Source: Anaerolineae bacterium
GTDB taxonomy: Bacteria; Chloroflexota; Anaerolineae; Aggregatilineales; Phototrophicaceae
NCBI GenBank assembly: GCA_023382675.1
Contig: JAHDWN010000006.1
Coordinates: 1 to 64,000, forward strand
DNA: 64,000 nt
Reading direction: 5' to 3'
How positions within the stretch are numbered: position 1 is the stretch's first letter; every line of letters begins with the position of its first letter. This document shows, in pieces, positions 8,795 to 20,229 of this stretch. The position numbers and the translations under genes are program-made. Below the pieces are notes generated by a model. That model made no database searches and was not told the origin of the DNA. It worked only from the letters and a program-made list of their open reading frames with translations.

Positions 8795-9744
8795 CAATGC
8801 ACCCTCAAACCCGACCGCAGAACGCGCCAGTAGGCGTCGATGCGCTCGCGGCGCATAGCTGGTTTGTGGCCGAGCAGCGCCTTGGCCCCTTCGAGAACGA
8901 TCTGCCAGGCATAGTTGAACAGCAAGAAGAGGCGCAGGCTGTGTGCAGCCAGCGCGCCGTGATATTTGCGGTAGTAGCGGAGTTTGCTCTCTTGAAAATG
9001 GATGTGCTTGCGGGCAACGACCTGTTCGGTGCTCTTGCCGCCGTGGTGGGTGATGTGGGCGCTGCCCAAATAGACGACCCGCCAGCCAGCGAGTTTAGCG
9101 CGCTTGCACCAATCCAGTTCTTCCGAGAACATGATGTAGCCCTCATCCAGCCCGCCGATCTGCTCGTAAACCTCGCGGCGCGCCAGTAGTGCTGACCCCT
9201 GCACCCAGTCGACATCGACGGTCGCATCGTCGGCTGAATCACGGACATAATAGCGGTCGAGCATGGCCTTCGGCGCGAAGGGCTGCAACCACGTGCTCTC
9301 GAAGAAACCTGTCGCCAGTGTCGGAAAGCGCCGCCGGCTGGATTGTGTTGTGCCGTCGCTGTTGTGCGTGTGCGGGCCGACGATGCCCACGTCAGGATGC
9401 GCGTCCAGGTAGGCAATCATCTGTTGGAGCGCGTCGCCGATAATTGCTGTATCCGGATTGAGCAGGAAGAGATTGCGCCCCTCAGCCAGCCCCAGGCCGA
9501 GATTGTTGCCGCGTGTGTAGCCGACATTTTCCGACTGTGCTGACAGACGCACCTGGGGATAGCGTTCGCGCAGCATGGCGACGGTCTTGTCGCTGCTGGC
9601 GGAATCGACGACGATGATCTCGACGTTTGGCCGCTCGCCATCGGCATCATCGAGCGCTACGTCGCTACGGAGAATGCTGTCCAGGCAGGCTGCCAGCAGA
9701 TCGGCCACATTCCAACTGACAATGATGATCGAGAGATCGCGCAT
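8794..9744 (-). CDS. Glycosyltransferase family 2 protein, WbbL-like
   Basis: A 316-residue GT-A fold transferase starting MRDLSIIIVSWNVADLLAACL. It has the nucleotide-binding VDSASSDKT segment and then ENVGYTRGNNLGLGLAEG and LLNPDTAI, a pattern typical of WbbL-type rhamnosyltransferases. The second half has GGLDEGYIMFSEELDWC and a C-terminal amphipathic/hydrophobic stretch (LRLFLLFNYAWQIVLEG). The start is ATG at 9744 behind AAAGGGA. An upstream extension of the frame to 9843 lacks a ribosome-binding site. Rhamnose transfer is a plausible role given the Gmd/Rmd pair 2-4 kb away, but this is inference. It heads the tightly overlapped GT operon. Confidence 0.85.
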   Translation of the reverse strand: MRDLSIIIVSWNVADLLAACLDSILRSDVALDDADGERPNVEIIVVDSASSDKTVAMLRERYPQVRLSAQSENVGYTRGNNLGLGLAEGRNLFLLNPDTAIIGDALQQMIAYLDAHPDVGIVGPHTHNSDGTTQSSRRRFPTLATGFFESTWLQPFAPKAMLDRYYVRDSADDATVDVDWVQGSALLARREVYEQIGGLDEGYIMFSEELDWCKRAKLAGWRVVYLGSAHITHHGGKSTEQVVARKHIHFQESKLRYYRKYHGALAAHSLRLFLLFNYAWQIVLEGAKALLGHKPAMRRERIDAYWRVLRSGLRVH

Positions 9745-9869
9745 ACATATCCCTTTCGGGGGCGCGATTTTACCAGAATTTAGCACTTGCCGTGATGCCA
9801 GACATACTTTCATTACATTTGTGCCGCAAGATCGAGCTATCAAATCATTTGACTGGAGAGGAGCCGATC

Positions 9870-10949
9870 ATGAAACGCACAACACTATTTATCCTATTGA
9901 TTGCCCTGTTGATCTCCGTGATTGCTTCCGGCGCTGCCGCTGCGCAAGACGCGCCGCCGCAACCACCGCACGGGCCAGACCGTCCTGGACAGCAGTTGCT
10001 CGGCCAACCCAATCGTCCAGGTCAGAACAGGCCTGCGTTCGATGCTGTGCAGGCATTGCTCAACGTGATCGCGTCTGAAACCGGACTGCTGCCGCGCGAG
10101 ATCGTCCAGCAGGTTGTGCAGGGGCAATCGCTGGCCGACGTAATCACGGCGAACGGTGGCGACGTGCAGGTAATTATCGATGGCGTGATTGCGCCAGTTA
10201 CACAGCGCCTGGACAATGCCGTTGCTGATGGCGGAATGACGCAGGAACGCGCGGATGAGATTCTTGCCAACGCGCAGGCTGCGATTGATCGAGCGCTGAA
10301 CGGTGAGTTGCATTTCCCTGATCCCGGCCAGCCAGGGCCAAATCGCGATCAGGCGCGGCGGCAGGGTGAGCGTGCGCTGCTCGATGCTGTGGGCGGCGCA
10401 ACCGGGCTGAGTGGGCGCGAAATCCTGTCACAACTGCGCGAAGGCGCTACGCTGGCCGAGGTTGTGACCGCCAGCGGCGGTGACATCGACGCGGTGATCG
10501 CTGAGGCGACGGCGGTGCTCAATCAGCGCATCGATCAGGCGCTGGCAAACGGGCGCATCACGCAAGCGCAGGCTGACGAGCTACGCGGCACGATTGACAT
10601 GGGCTTGATCGAACTTGTCAACGGCGACATCTGGGCGCGTGAGGCCGGGGCGCTTGCAACCGCAGGTGTGGTTCGTCTGGCGCTGGAACGGACCGGGCTG
10701 ACGCCGCTTGAACTGCGCGATCAGCTTCAGAGCGGCGCGACACTGGCGCAGGTTCTGGAAGCGAATGGCGTCGCGGTCGATGGCTTTATCGCAGACATGA
10801 CAGCGCGCGTTGGCGCACGGCTTAACGTCCTGGTCGTTGATGGGCGGATGTCACAGGCACGCGCCGACGAACTCCTGGCACAGTTCCAGGCGCGGCTGAC
10901 CGAGCGGATCAATCAGGCCGGGCCGCAAGGCCAGGACGGCGACATCTGA
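9870..10949 (+). CDS. Secreted protein with three copies of a helical repeat
   Basis: A 359-residue protein with a clear signal peptide (KRTTLFILLIALLISVIASGAAAAQ), so it is exported. The mature part starts Pro-rich and then has three related blocks of about 90-100 residues. Each has a turn such as TGLLPREIVQQV, TGLSGREILSQL or TGLTPLELRDQL, then xGxxLAxVxxxxG, a helix, and GxMTQERADEIL, GRITQAQADELR or GRMSQARADELL. The last element resembles the G-[KR]-[IM]-[TS]-Q-x-Q-A-D motif of DUF2680-like secreted proteins. The start is ATG at 9870 behind GGAGAGGAG. It is monocistronic, opposite in strand to the glycan genes on both sides, and has its own terminator. No function is known to me. Confidence 0.8.
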   Translation: MKRTTLFILLIALLISVIASGAAAAQDAPPQPPHGPDRPGQQLLGQPNRPGQNRPAFDAVQALLNVIASETGLLPREIVQQVVQGQSLADVITANGGDVQVIIDGVIAPVTQRLDNAVADGGMTQERADEILANAQAAIDRALNGELHFPDPGQPGPNRDQARRQGERALLDAVGGATGLSGREILSQLREGATLAEVVTASGGDIDAVIAEATAVLNQRIDQALANGRITQAQADELRGTIDMGLIELVNGDIWAREAGALATAGVVRLALERTGLTPLELRDQLQSGATLAQVLEANGVAVDGFIADMTARVGARLNVLVVDGRMSQARADELLAQFQARLTERINQAGPQGQDGDI

Positions 10950-10973
10950 TTGCCACATATTGGCCGACGATAC

Positions 10974-11006
10974 AGAGGCACGCAACCCGTGCCTCTTGCT
11001 TTGTTT
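10974..11006 (+). terminator. Rho-independent terminator of the secreted repeat protein gene
   Basis: A perfect 9-bp stem (AGAGGCACG with CGTGCCTCT) and a 5-nt loop lie 25 bp after the stop codon. A T-rich stretch (TGCTTTGTTT) follows. The convergent tatD gene ends just beyond it. Confidence 0.85.
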
Positions 11007-11012
11007 GGAGAT

Positions 11013-12787
<1,775 letters not shown>

Positions 12788-13756
12788 TTAGTTTGGCGCA
12801 GAAGACTGTGAAACACGCTGGCGAAAGTCGTTCAGAATTTCGCGCAGCGATTGTTCAAACGGGATCATCGGCTGCCAGCCGGTGAGTTGATTCAGCTTGG
12901 ACGAGTCACCCCAGACGAGCGGCACGCGCGACGGTCGCATCCGTGCCGGGTCTTGTTCCACGCTGATGTTCGCTGTCGTCAGGCTCAGTAATGTGTCCAG
13001 CACTTGCTGAACCGGGTAGGCGACGCCGGACGCGATGTTGTAGATCTCACCCGGCACACCCTGATTCATGATCAGGCGCTGTCCGCGCACGGAGTCGCGA
13101 ACGTCCGTGAAATCGCGGCGTGCTTCGAGATTGCCCACGCGCATGAGCGGGCTTTGCTGACCGGCCTCGATTTTCGCGATCTGGCTGGCAAAATCGGGCG
13201 CGACGAAGCCCAGGTTCTGCCCAGGGCCGATCTGGTTGAACGGGCGGGAGATCAAGACCGGGATTTGTTGGCTGTGAAAATATTGCAGCCCTAAGGCTTC
13301 TTGCGTGATCTTACTGACGCTGTACGGGCTGGACGGCTGGGGCAGCGCCGTTTCCTCGGTTGGGTGATCGTCACGATTGGCGGTTGCGTAGATCTCACCG
13401 CTGCTTACCACCAGGACGCGCGGCTTGAGGTTGTGAACGGCACAGGCTTCAAAGATGTTGAGCTGGGAGCGAATGTTCGTCTCCAGCGTGTCCCACGGAT
13501 CGCTGAACGAAGCGCCGACTGCCGCCTGCGCTGCCAGATGGTAGATCTGATCCGGACGAGTCTCGCCGATCAGGTTCAATACCGCGTCGCGCTCGCGCAG
13601 ATCGACGGGGTAGATCGTCATCCCCGCCAATTCGGTAGCGTCGCTCAAATCGGGCTTGGTGGTTCCGAAGAGCAGGTCATCGGGCCGTTGCTCGTGCAGG
13701 TGCGCGGTGAGATGACGACCGACAAAGCCGGTTGCGCCCGTGACTAATATGCGCAA
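12788..13756 (-). CDS. rmd: GDP-6-deoxy-4-keto-D-mannose reductase-like SDR
   Basis: A 322-residue extended short-chain dehydrogenase with the Rossmann motif ILVTGATGFVGRHL, LVVSSGEIYATAN for the Ser region, and YSVSK with the catalytic Tyr and Lys. SRPFNQIGPGQNLGFV and RRDFTDVRD are typical of the Rmd/GDP-mannose reductase branch. Together with Gmd next door it would make GDP-D-rhamnose. A GDP-fucose synthase or another epimerase is less likely but not excluded. The start appears to be TTG at 13756, with GGAGAT 7 nt upstream; no nearby ATG fits. It is the first gene after a non-coding relic (13800-14160). Confidence 0.85.
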   Translation of the reverse strand: MRILVTGATGFVGRHLTAHLHEQRPDDLLFGTTKPDLSDATELAGMTIYPVDLRERDAVLNLIGETRPDQIYHLAAQAAVGASFSDPWDTLETNIRSQLNIFEACAVHNLKPRVLVVSSGEIYATANRDDHPTEETALPQPSSPYSVSKITQEALGLQYFHSQQIPVLISRPFNQIGPGQNLGFVAPDFASQIAKIEAGQQSPLMRVGNLEARRDFTDVRDSVRGQRLIMNQGVPGEIYNIASGVAYPVQQVLDTLLSLTTANISVEQDPARMRPSRVPLVWGDSSKLNQLTGWQPMIPFEQSLREILNDFRQRVSQSSAPN

Positions 13757-13799
13757 AATGAGATCTCCATCAACGTTAGGCCAATAGTGGCGGGCATTG

Positions 13800-13910
13800 T
13801 GACAGACTCCCTACGCCTAACGGCTGGGGCTTCTACTGTCAATACGGCTGCGTGCCGAAGCACGTCTGACTGCCGCTCGTATACTACGCTGATGCCCCAG
13901 CGTAGTGAGC
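13800..13910 (-). ncRNA. Possible structured RNA at the end of the IS200/IS605-like relic
   Basis: Read on the minus strand there are three consecutive stems. The first is a 9-bp stem, ACTACGCTG with CAGCGTAGT (13906-13883). The second is a 5-bp stem closed by a C(UUCG)G tetraloop (13864-13851). The third is an imperfect stem in the GAAGCCCC...GGCGTAGGG end (13832-13806). TnpB-associated guide RNAs have their scaffold at this place in IS605-type elements. Expression is not shown. Confidence 0.25.
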
Positions 13911-14160
13911 GTTTAAGGACGGCTCAATGTCCGGTTCTCGCTTGGGAGCGTTGAAAGTTTTACGGGATGGACTGCCCATTCCAACGCCCTACATTCAGTT
14001 GCTAAAGCGCCGCACTGGACTTTTTTCGCTACCATCACAGGCTTGTGTAGTGATTGTCCAGTCGAATTGCAGCGAGTATAGCCCAAAGGAGCTATCAAAT
14101 GCCTAACAAGTTCTTGCCTTGTATCCCAAGCCTGAAGGTCGGGGTTTTACGGCGCTGTTC
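13800..14160. mobile_element. Probable relic of an IS200/IS605-type (TnpB-bearing) element
   Basis: This stretch of about 430 bp between genes has no convincing coding sequence. The right side (14118-14151) reads like the terminal hairpin common in IS200/IS605 elements, GTATCCCAAGCC then GAAGGTCGGGGTTTTACGG, with a decayed stem. The left side, read on the minus strand (13801-13835), has GAAGCCCCAGCCGTTAGGCG then TAGGGAG, which looks like the other end of such an element. Between them lie two strong hairpins and a 61-codon minus-strand frame (13913-14098) that I do not recognise. No transposase motif remains. The identification rests on remembered end-sequence patterns. Confidence 0.4.
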
Positions 14161-14185
14161 AATAACGGCTGCACGCCCGGTTGTT

Positions 14186-16225
14186 CTAGTCTGAAACAAT
14201 CGGGTAAGGCAGGGCAAAAAACACCGGATTGGTCGCTAATTGCGACCATGACGCGACGATTTCATAGGCTGCGCCAGCCTCAAGTATGACTGCCGGGACA
14301 CTCGCTACGATGCTGGTCTTCGCCTCGTCGACCACATAGAAATTGTAGCCGCCAGACGGGAGTTGCGCGGCGAGCGAGGCCAGATCAGCACCGGCAATCA
14401 CCAGCCGCCGCGCGCCAAAGGGTAAGTTGACTGTCTGATCGTTCGGGACGGGTGTGGTGGCAAATGTGTCATTTGTCTCCGCCAGCGTCTCCTGAGCCGG
14501 GGCGAACCATAGGCTGAGGGCTGCGCTGTCACTGCCAGAGATTTGCACCAGCCGAATACGTCCCGCGCCAGAGGGGAAGGTCATCGACGTATCTTCGATG
14601 ACGGTGATCTGGGGAACGGTCGCGTCGCCACGAGCATAAATACTGTAGCGATGATACGGCGTCAGTGTCACGGGGGTGCTGCTGCTGCCGGCTGCGCTGG
14701 TGACGAGCAGGTTGAAATCACCACCGGCGATCATCTGCACGTCGCTGGCGCTGGCAAAATCAAGATCGCTGACCTGAAGCATATCGTCCAGCGAAAAGCT
14801 CAGTTGGCTATCCGGGATGGCGTTGATCCAGCGAACCTGCGTGTTTGTTTCTTCCTGCTGCGCGGTACTTGGAAGCACTTCGACTGTGTGCTCCAGAACA
14901 ACCGCCGGGGCGTCTGCCCGGTTGGTGACGAGGTAGAGATAGTGCGTGTTTGGCGCAAGGGTGATGTTGCTTTCAAACAACGGGTCGCCCGAATTGTCAC
15001 CGACGAGCGCGGGCTGCCAGATAAACTGCTGCTCGCCGGCATTGGTGATGAAGGTCGCCGGCTGCCCGTAATCAAGCTCGATTGGCTCCTGCATGACGCC
15101 GTCTGTGCCGCCGCTGCGGATGGTATCGATGCCTGGGATCAGATGGATGAAGGTGATGCTCGATTCGCCGTCATTTAGCACTATGCTGACATCGTTGAAG
15201 GTGATGAGTTGGTTGTTGGCCGCGTTTCCGACAGCGATCAGCGTCAACCTGTCGCCAGGGCTGGGCGCAAGCGTGGTTGCCAGCAGCGGTACCGAGTTCG
15301 TGTCCTGACCTGCGGGGAAGATGCGCAGACTTTCCGTCGTGGTCGGCTGCTCGCTCGGATCGGTGACACCACCGAAGGCCAGATCGTGGGCAAGTTGCAC
15401 ATCACCGAGATAAACATCGACCGAGCCAGCCTCAGGATCGAGGCCGTTGAAAACCCGTATCTGCGCCAGGCCGGGCACATCCGTCTCTGCTTGATAGATT
15501 GTCCAGGCATCGCGCGTGCCCATGATCAGGATAGTGGTCTGCCGGAGTTCACGCAGATCGAGCGGAAGATCGAACCATCTGCGCCCATCGATTCGCGTCT
15601 GCAAGTTGACGTTCCCAGCCTCGACCGTGATCGGCGCGGAAGATTGCCCATACGCCAGTGCATCAATCAAGGCGCTGCCATCCTCGCTTCTGATCTGGAG
15701 TGATGGCACATCGGCCACGGCGTTAATCACCATTACCCGGCTGCGCCCGACGGCGAGCGGCGAATGATCATCGGGAATTGCCGTCAATACCGGCGCGGCA
15801 GGGTCGCCGGAGAGGAGCAGGGTATAACTGTTGCCGCCGGAGAGTTCCATCGTTTGTTGGACGAGTGGCACTGCATCAATGCCGCCGCCTGCAGGGACGA
15901 CGCGGAAGGTGTATGTACCACCGGCGATACGACTATCCCCGGCGCTCGATATGCCAAAACCAAGATTCAGCGCGACAGTGCTAAGTTCGGCGTAAATATC
16001 GACGTTTTCAAGACCCTGAACGGCATGAACGCTGCGCAGGCCGATCTGATCTTCCTGGTTCAAAGTGATGATGCGCGGGACGAAAGCCGGGGTGGCCGTT
16101 GCGGTTGGCTCGCCGGTAGGCAGCGGCGTATTCGTTGGCGGTGGTGGCGGAGTCGATGGCGCACACGACGCCATAATGATGGCCGCCAATGCGAACCAGA
16201 CGGCGATGAGCTGATTCCGGCGCAT
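14186..16225 (-). CDS. DUF4397-domain exported lipoprotein
   Basis: A 679-residue protein. The ATG at 16225 follows GGGAGA. It starts with a signal peptide ending AAIIMASC, a plausible lipobox, so it is probably lipid-anchored outside the cell. A Pro/Thr-rich spacer follows (PPPPPTNTPLP). The rest has repeated DUF4397-like beta modules: RSVHAVQGLENVDIYAELS near residue 70, IRVFNGLDPEAGSVDVYLGD near 260, VRWINAIPDSQLSFSLDD near 470 and a weaker one near 560. Such modules occur in surface proteins of uncertain, possibly adhesive, role. It lies downstream of another DUF4397 protein on the same strand, separated by a terminator-like hairpin. Confidence 0.75.
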   Translation of the reverse strand: MRRNQLIAVWFALAAIIMASCAPSTPPPPPTNTPLPTGEPTATATPAFVPRIITLNQEDQIGLRSVHAVQGLENVDIYAELSTVALNLGFGISSAGDSRIAGGTYTFRVVPAGGGIDAVPLVQQTMELSGGNSYTLLLSGDPAAPVLTAIPDDHSPLAVGRSRVMVINAVADVPSLQIRSEDGSALIDALAYGQSSAPITVEAGNVNLQTRIDGRRWFDLPLDLRELRQTTILIMGTRDAWTIYQAETDVPGLAQIRVFNGLDPEAGSVDVYLGDVQLAHDLAFGGVTDPSEQPTTTESLRIFPAGQDTNSVPLLATTLAPSPGDRLTLIAVGNAANNQLITFNDVSIVLNDGESSITFIHLIPGIDTIRSGGTDGVMQEPIELDYGQPATFITNAGEQQFIWQPALVGDNSGDPLFESNITLAPNTHYLYLVTNRADAPAVVLEHTVEVLPSTAQQEETNTQVRWINAIPDSQLSFSLDDMLQVSDLDFASASDVQMIAGGDFNLLVTSAAGSSSTPVTLTPYHRYSIYARGDATVPQITVIEDTSMTFPSGAGRIRLVQISGSDSAALSLWFAPAQETLAETNDTFATTPVPNDQTVNLPFGARRLVIAGADLASLAAQLPSGGYNFYVVDEAKTSIVASVPAVILEAGAAYEIVASWSQLATNPVFFALPYPIVSD

Positions 16226-16293
16226 GGGTTGTTCTCCCGACGCGGTCAAAAACAAACGCGATCCGTCAATATTTGACCATACCATAAACGAAT

Positions 16294-16323
16294 AGTCCTG
16301 CGGATTGAGGTGTCCGCAGGACT
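16294..16323 (-). terminator. Terminator-like hairpin between the two DUF4397 genes
   Basis: A perfect 11-bp inverted repeat (AGTCCTGCGGA with TCCGCAGGACT) and an 8-nt loop lie about 27 bp after the stop of the 835-residue protein. The sequence after it is only weakly T-rich (ATTCGTTTA). It probably terminates or attenuates transcription into the next gene. Confidence 0.65.
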
Positions 16324-16349
16324 AAGGTCATCTCTTTGGCCGGGCGCGG

Positions 16350-18857
16350 CTAGGCGCTAGGTGTCCCTTCCGGCGTTGGTGTAATCCCCAACGTCACCGT
16401 CACGGGGATGGCCTGGAGCTCGTAGGTTTCGCCGTTGAAGGTATAGCTCAGGTAGCGGCTCGAAGTCCAACCAATTTGACCTTCGAACTCGACCTGAACC
16501 CATTCAGCCGTGTCGGTGCGACCGCTCACAATCAACTGGGTTCCATCCGGCATCAGCGCGAGCGATTCTGAATTGGCGTTCGGGTTACGGCGCAGGTGCA
16601 GGTTCGCGCCCGCGTCAAGCTCAATCGTCCCGACGACGACATCGCGCAGCGGATTTCGCGTTGGCGCAATCGGCGCCGCAGCACCGCTGCTCATGTCGCC
16701 GCGCTGGGTGTCGTCAATGATGTTGAGCAGTTCGCGCGTTTCCATCTCTTCGTAATCGATGCTGCGATCACGGAAGCTGTAGCGCAAGAACCGTGTGCTG
16801 ACCCAACCGCGAACAATGCCGCCTTCCGGTTGCACGTAGCGGACGAACGCCCACTCACGTGCCTCGTTGACGCCGAGCAGTTCCATAACGGTGTCATTCG
16901 GTACCAGCGCCAGCGACTCGCCACTGGTAGTTGGCGTGCGGCGGATTTGCAGATTAACACCAGCATCCAACCCGATCACGATGGCCTGCACGATGTTTTC
17001 GGGCAGCGGCGGGGGAGTCACGGCGGTGTTGCGCGCTTCACCCGGCTGATTGTTGGGGACAGTCGGCAAATCTGCCAGGCGCTGTTTACGACCGCGCGCG
17101 TCGCGCACATCCAGGAACTGCGCGTTGACCCAGGCATTGATGACGCCGCCATCCGGGGCTATGTAATCGACGTTTAGCCACGTGTCGCCGGGGAGAAGAT
17201 CAGCGTCGGCTTCCAGCAAGGTCGCCGGATCGACGAACTCTGTAGCCTCTGGTGCGAGAGTGGGGGTTGCCACGTCAGGCAGGTAGACCGGCGCGCCTTC
17301 GCGCCCGTTGACGATCAGCACTGTGCCAGAGGGCGCGAGACCGAGCGAGAATGCATCACGGCTGGGATACTGGCGCAACTGAAGATTCGCACCCGGATCG
17401 AGGATGATGCGGCCTGTCGGCCCGCTGGGGGCAGCCGTGGCTGCCGGTGGCGGGGTCGCCTGCACGACTTCCGAATCCGAGGCGGGCGCAACCGGCTGCA
17501 CAACCTGAGGTTCCGCCGTCGGCAACTCCACGACCACGGTCGGTTCCGGCGCTGCGGCGACCAGGCTGGTGCCCGGCGCGCTGCCAATCGTCTGTGCCAG
17601 ACTGACGGGCGGGAATTCGATCAACTCAATGCCGGATTCGCCGGAAACGGCCAGGGCTGTGTAATAAGCACCGCCGTAGACGACCGGAACATTGAGCGCA
17701 ACATCGTCACTCGTGCTGCCGCCATAGTTGATCGTGAGCGTGGGCGCTGCATCAGTGGCGGCCAGAGCGGCGGTTTCTTGCGCGCCACCAGCGATTGCAG
17801 CGGTGAGCGGCGTGCCATCAGCGGACTGGAGCGTGACATTGACCGGGCTCGCGCCGAGGACGCCGTTGATGACGCTAAAACCAGCGGTGAGTTGATCGAC
17901 CGCAGCGGTGTCATCGACGAACGGTTGCACAATGACGGCATCACCGTCGAGCAGCGCCGCGGCAGTAATCCGCTCTTCCATGCTGACGCTTAGTGATGCA
18001 TCCGCAACCGGATCACTGCTTCCGGTGGCACGCAAGCTGATTGCATAGTCACCTTCCGGCAGCGCGATGTAATCAGTCGATTCGCCTTCGCTCAAGTTAG
18101 GCACGATCAGCGTGTCGTTGGCGTAGATATCGACTGCCGGGCCGCCGGGTACACCGTGCGCAAAACGGACGTAGCCACCGGCGTTCTCGGCATTCGTCGG
18201 CGCATTGAGCGCAAGAATCTGTGGATTGGCCGCCGAGCCGTAGGCGACAAGCATATAGGATGTGCCGGTGTCGAGCGAGAACGGTGCCGGGGCGATCAAA
18301 GCATCCGAGACGCTTGCCCCGGCTGGGACGATGCCCAGTTCGTAGGTCAGCGCCGGGATGTCGAGGGTGCCATACGGCTGATTGTAGTTCAGACCGGCGA
18401 CGACACCGCGCCCGTCGGCGAGAACGACATCGACGCTGGGCGCATCGGCGATAGCGTGGACAGCCGTGATGCGGCTGCTGCCCAGTGGCAGGGAGTTCAA
18501 ATCATCCGGGAAGGCCGCGTATGTCAGCGGATTCGTCGATGAGACGATCAGGGTGAATGCCTGACCGGCGGTTGGCGCGAAATCCTGCTGCCAGAGCGGA
18601 GTCGTCGCGCCGCTCTGCGTTGTCACAATATGCTGCGCACCCGCAGGGATGCGAAGATAAGTGGAGGCTTCTCCAAAAGCCAGGGCACGCACAGCAGGCG
18701 CGTCGTTCACATAGATGTCAACGGCTCCCGCGCCGGGGAGGGCATGGACGAAGCGAACCAGCGCATCACTCGTCTGTGCCAGACTTGCGCCGGGCAAAAG
18801 CGCCGTCATACAGACGACTACCAATAAGGCAATCGTAAGTTTTGCGATTCTACGCAT
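16350..18857 (-). CDS. Exported DUF4397 and SH3-domain protein
   Basis: An 835-residue protein with a signal peptide (LTIALLVVVCMTALLPGASLAQ). The N-terminal half has DUF4397-like modules: VRFVHALPGAGAVDIYVND near residue 35, ITAVHAIADAPSVDVVLAD near 128, and VRFAHGVPGGPAVDIYAND near 228. A Pro/Thr/Ala-rich linker is followed by three bacterial SH3-like modules near residues 480-585, 620-700 and 740-812. Each starts with DxGxNLxLRxxP and ends with GWxSxxxLxY. SH3b modules usually bind cell-wall or other surface polymers. The start is ATG at 18857 with AAGGAG 7 nt upstream. Probably surface-located; exact role unknown. Confidence 0.8.
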   Translation of the reverse strand: MRRIAKLTIALLVVVCMTALLPGASLAQTSDALVRFVHALPGAGAVDIYVNDAPAVRALAFGEASTYLRIPAGAQHIVTTQSGATTPLWQQDFAPTAGQAFTLIVSSTNPLTYAAFPDDLNSLPLGSSRITAVHAIADAPSVDVVLADGRGVVAGLNYNQPYGTLDIPALTYELGIVPAGASVSDALIAPAPFSLDTGTSYMLVAYGSAANPQILALNAPTNAENAGGYVRFAHGVPGGPAVDIYANDTLIVPNLSEGESTDYIALPEGDYAISLRATGSSDPVADASLSVSMEERITAAALLDGDAVIVQPFVDDTAAVDQLTAGFSVINGVLGASPVNVTLQSADGTPLTAAIAGGAQETAALAATDAAPTLTINYGGSTSDDVALNVPVVYGGAYYTALAVSGESGIELIEFPPVSLAQTIGSAPGTSLVAAAPEPTVVVELPTAEPQVVQPVAPASDSEVVQATPPPAATAAPSGPTGRIILDPGANLQLRQYPSRDAFSLGLAPSGTVLIVNGREGAPVYLPDVATPTLAPEATEFVDPATLLEADADLLPGDTWLNVDYIAPDGGVINAWVNAQFLDVRDARGRKQRLADLPTVPNNQPGEARNTAVTPPPLPENIVQAIVIGLDAGVNLQIRRTPTTSGESLALVPNDTVMELLGVNEAREWAFVRYVQPEGGIVRGWVSTRFLRYSFRDRSIDYEEMETRELLNIIDDTQRGDMSSGAAAPIAPTRNPLRDVVVGTIELDAGANLHLRRNPNANSESLALMPDGTQLIVSGRTDTAEWVQVEFEGQIGWTSSRYLSYTFNGETYELQAIPVTVTLGITPTPEGTPSA

Positions 18858-18903
18858 ATACTGCTCCTTAGAAACGAGGGCGCTCCTGCGCCAGAGACAA
18901 TGA

Positions 18904-20166
<1,263 letters not shown>

Positions 20167-20229
20167 TCAGGTCTCCCGTCCTTACGGTGATACATATTTT
20201 GTCTAGCACGGCGCATTTTAGCACACAGG

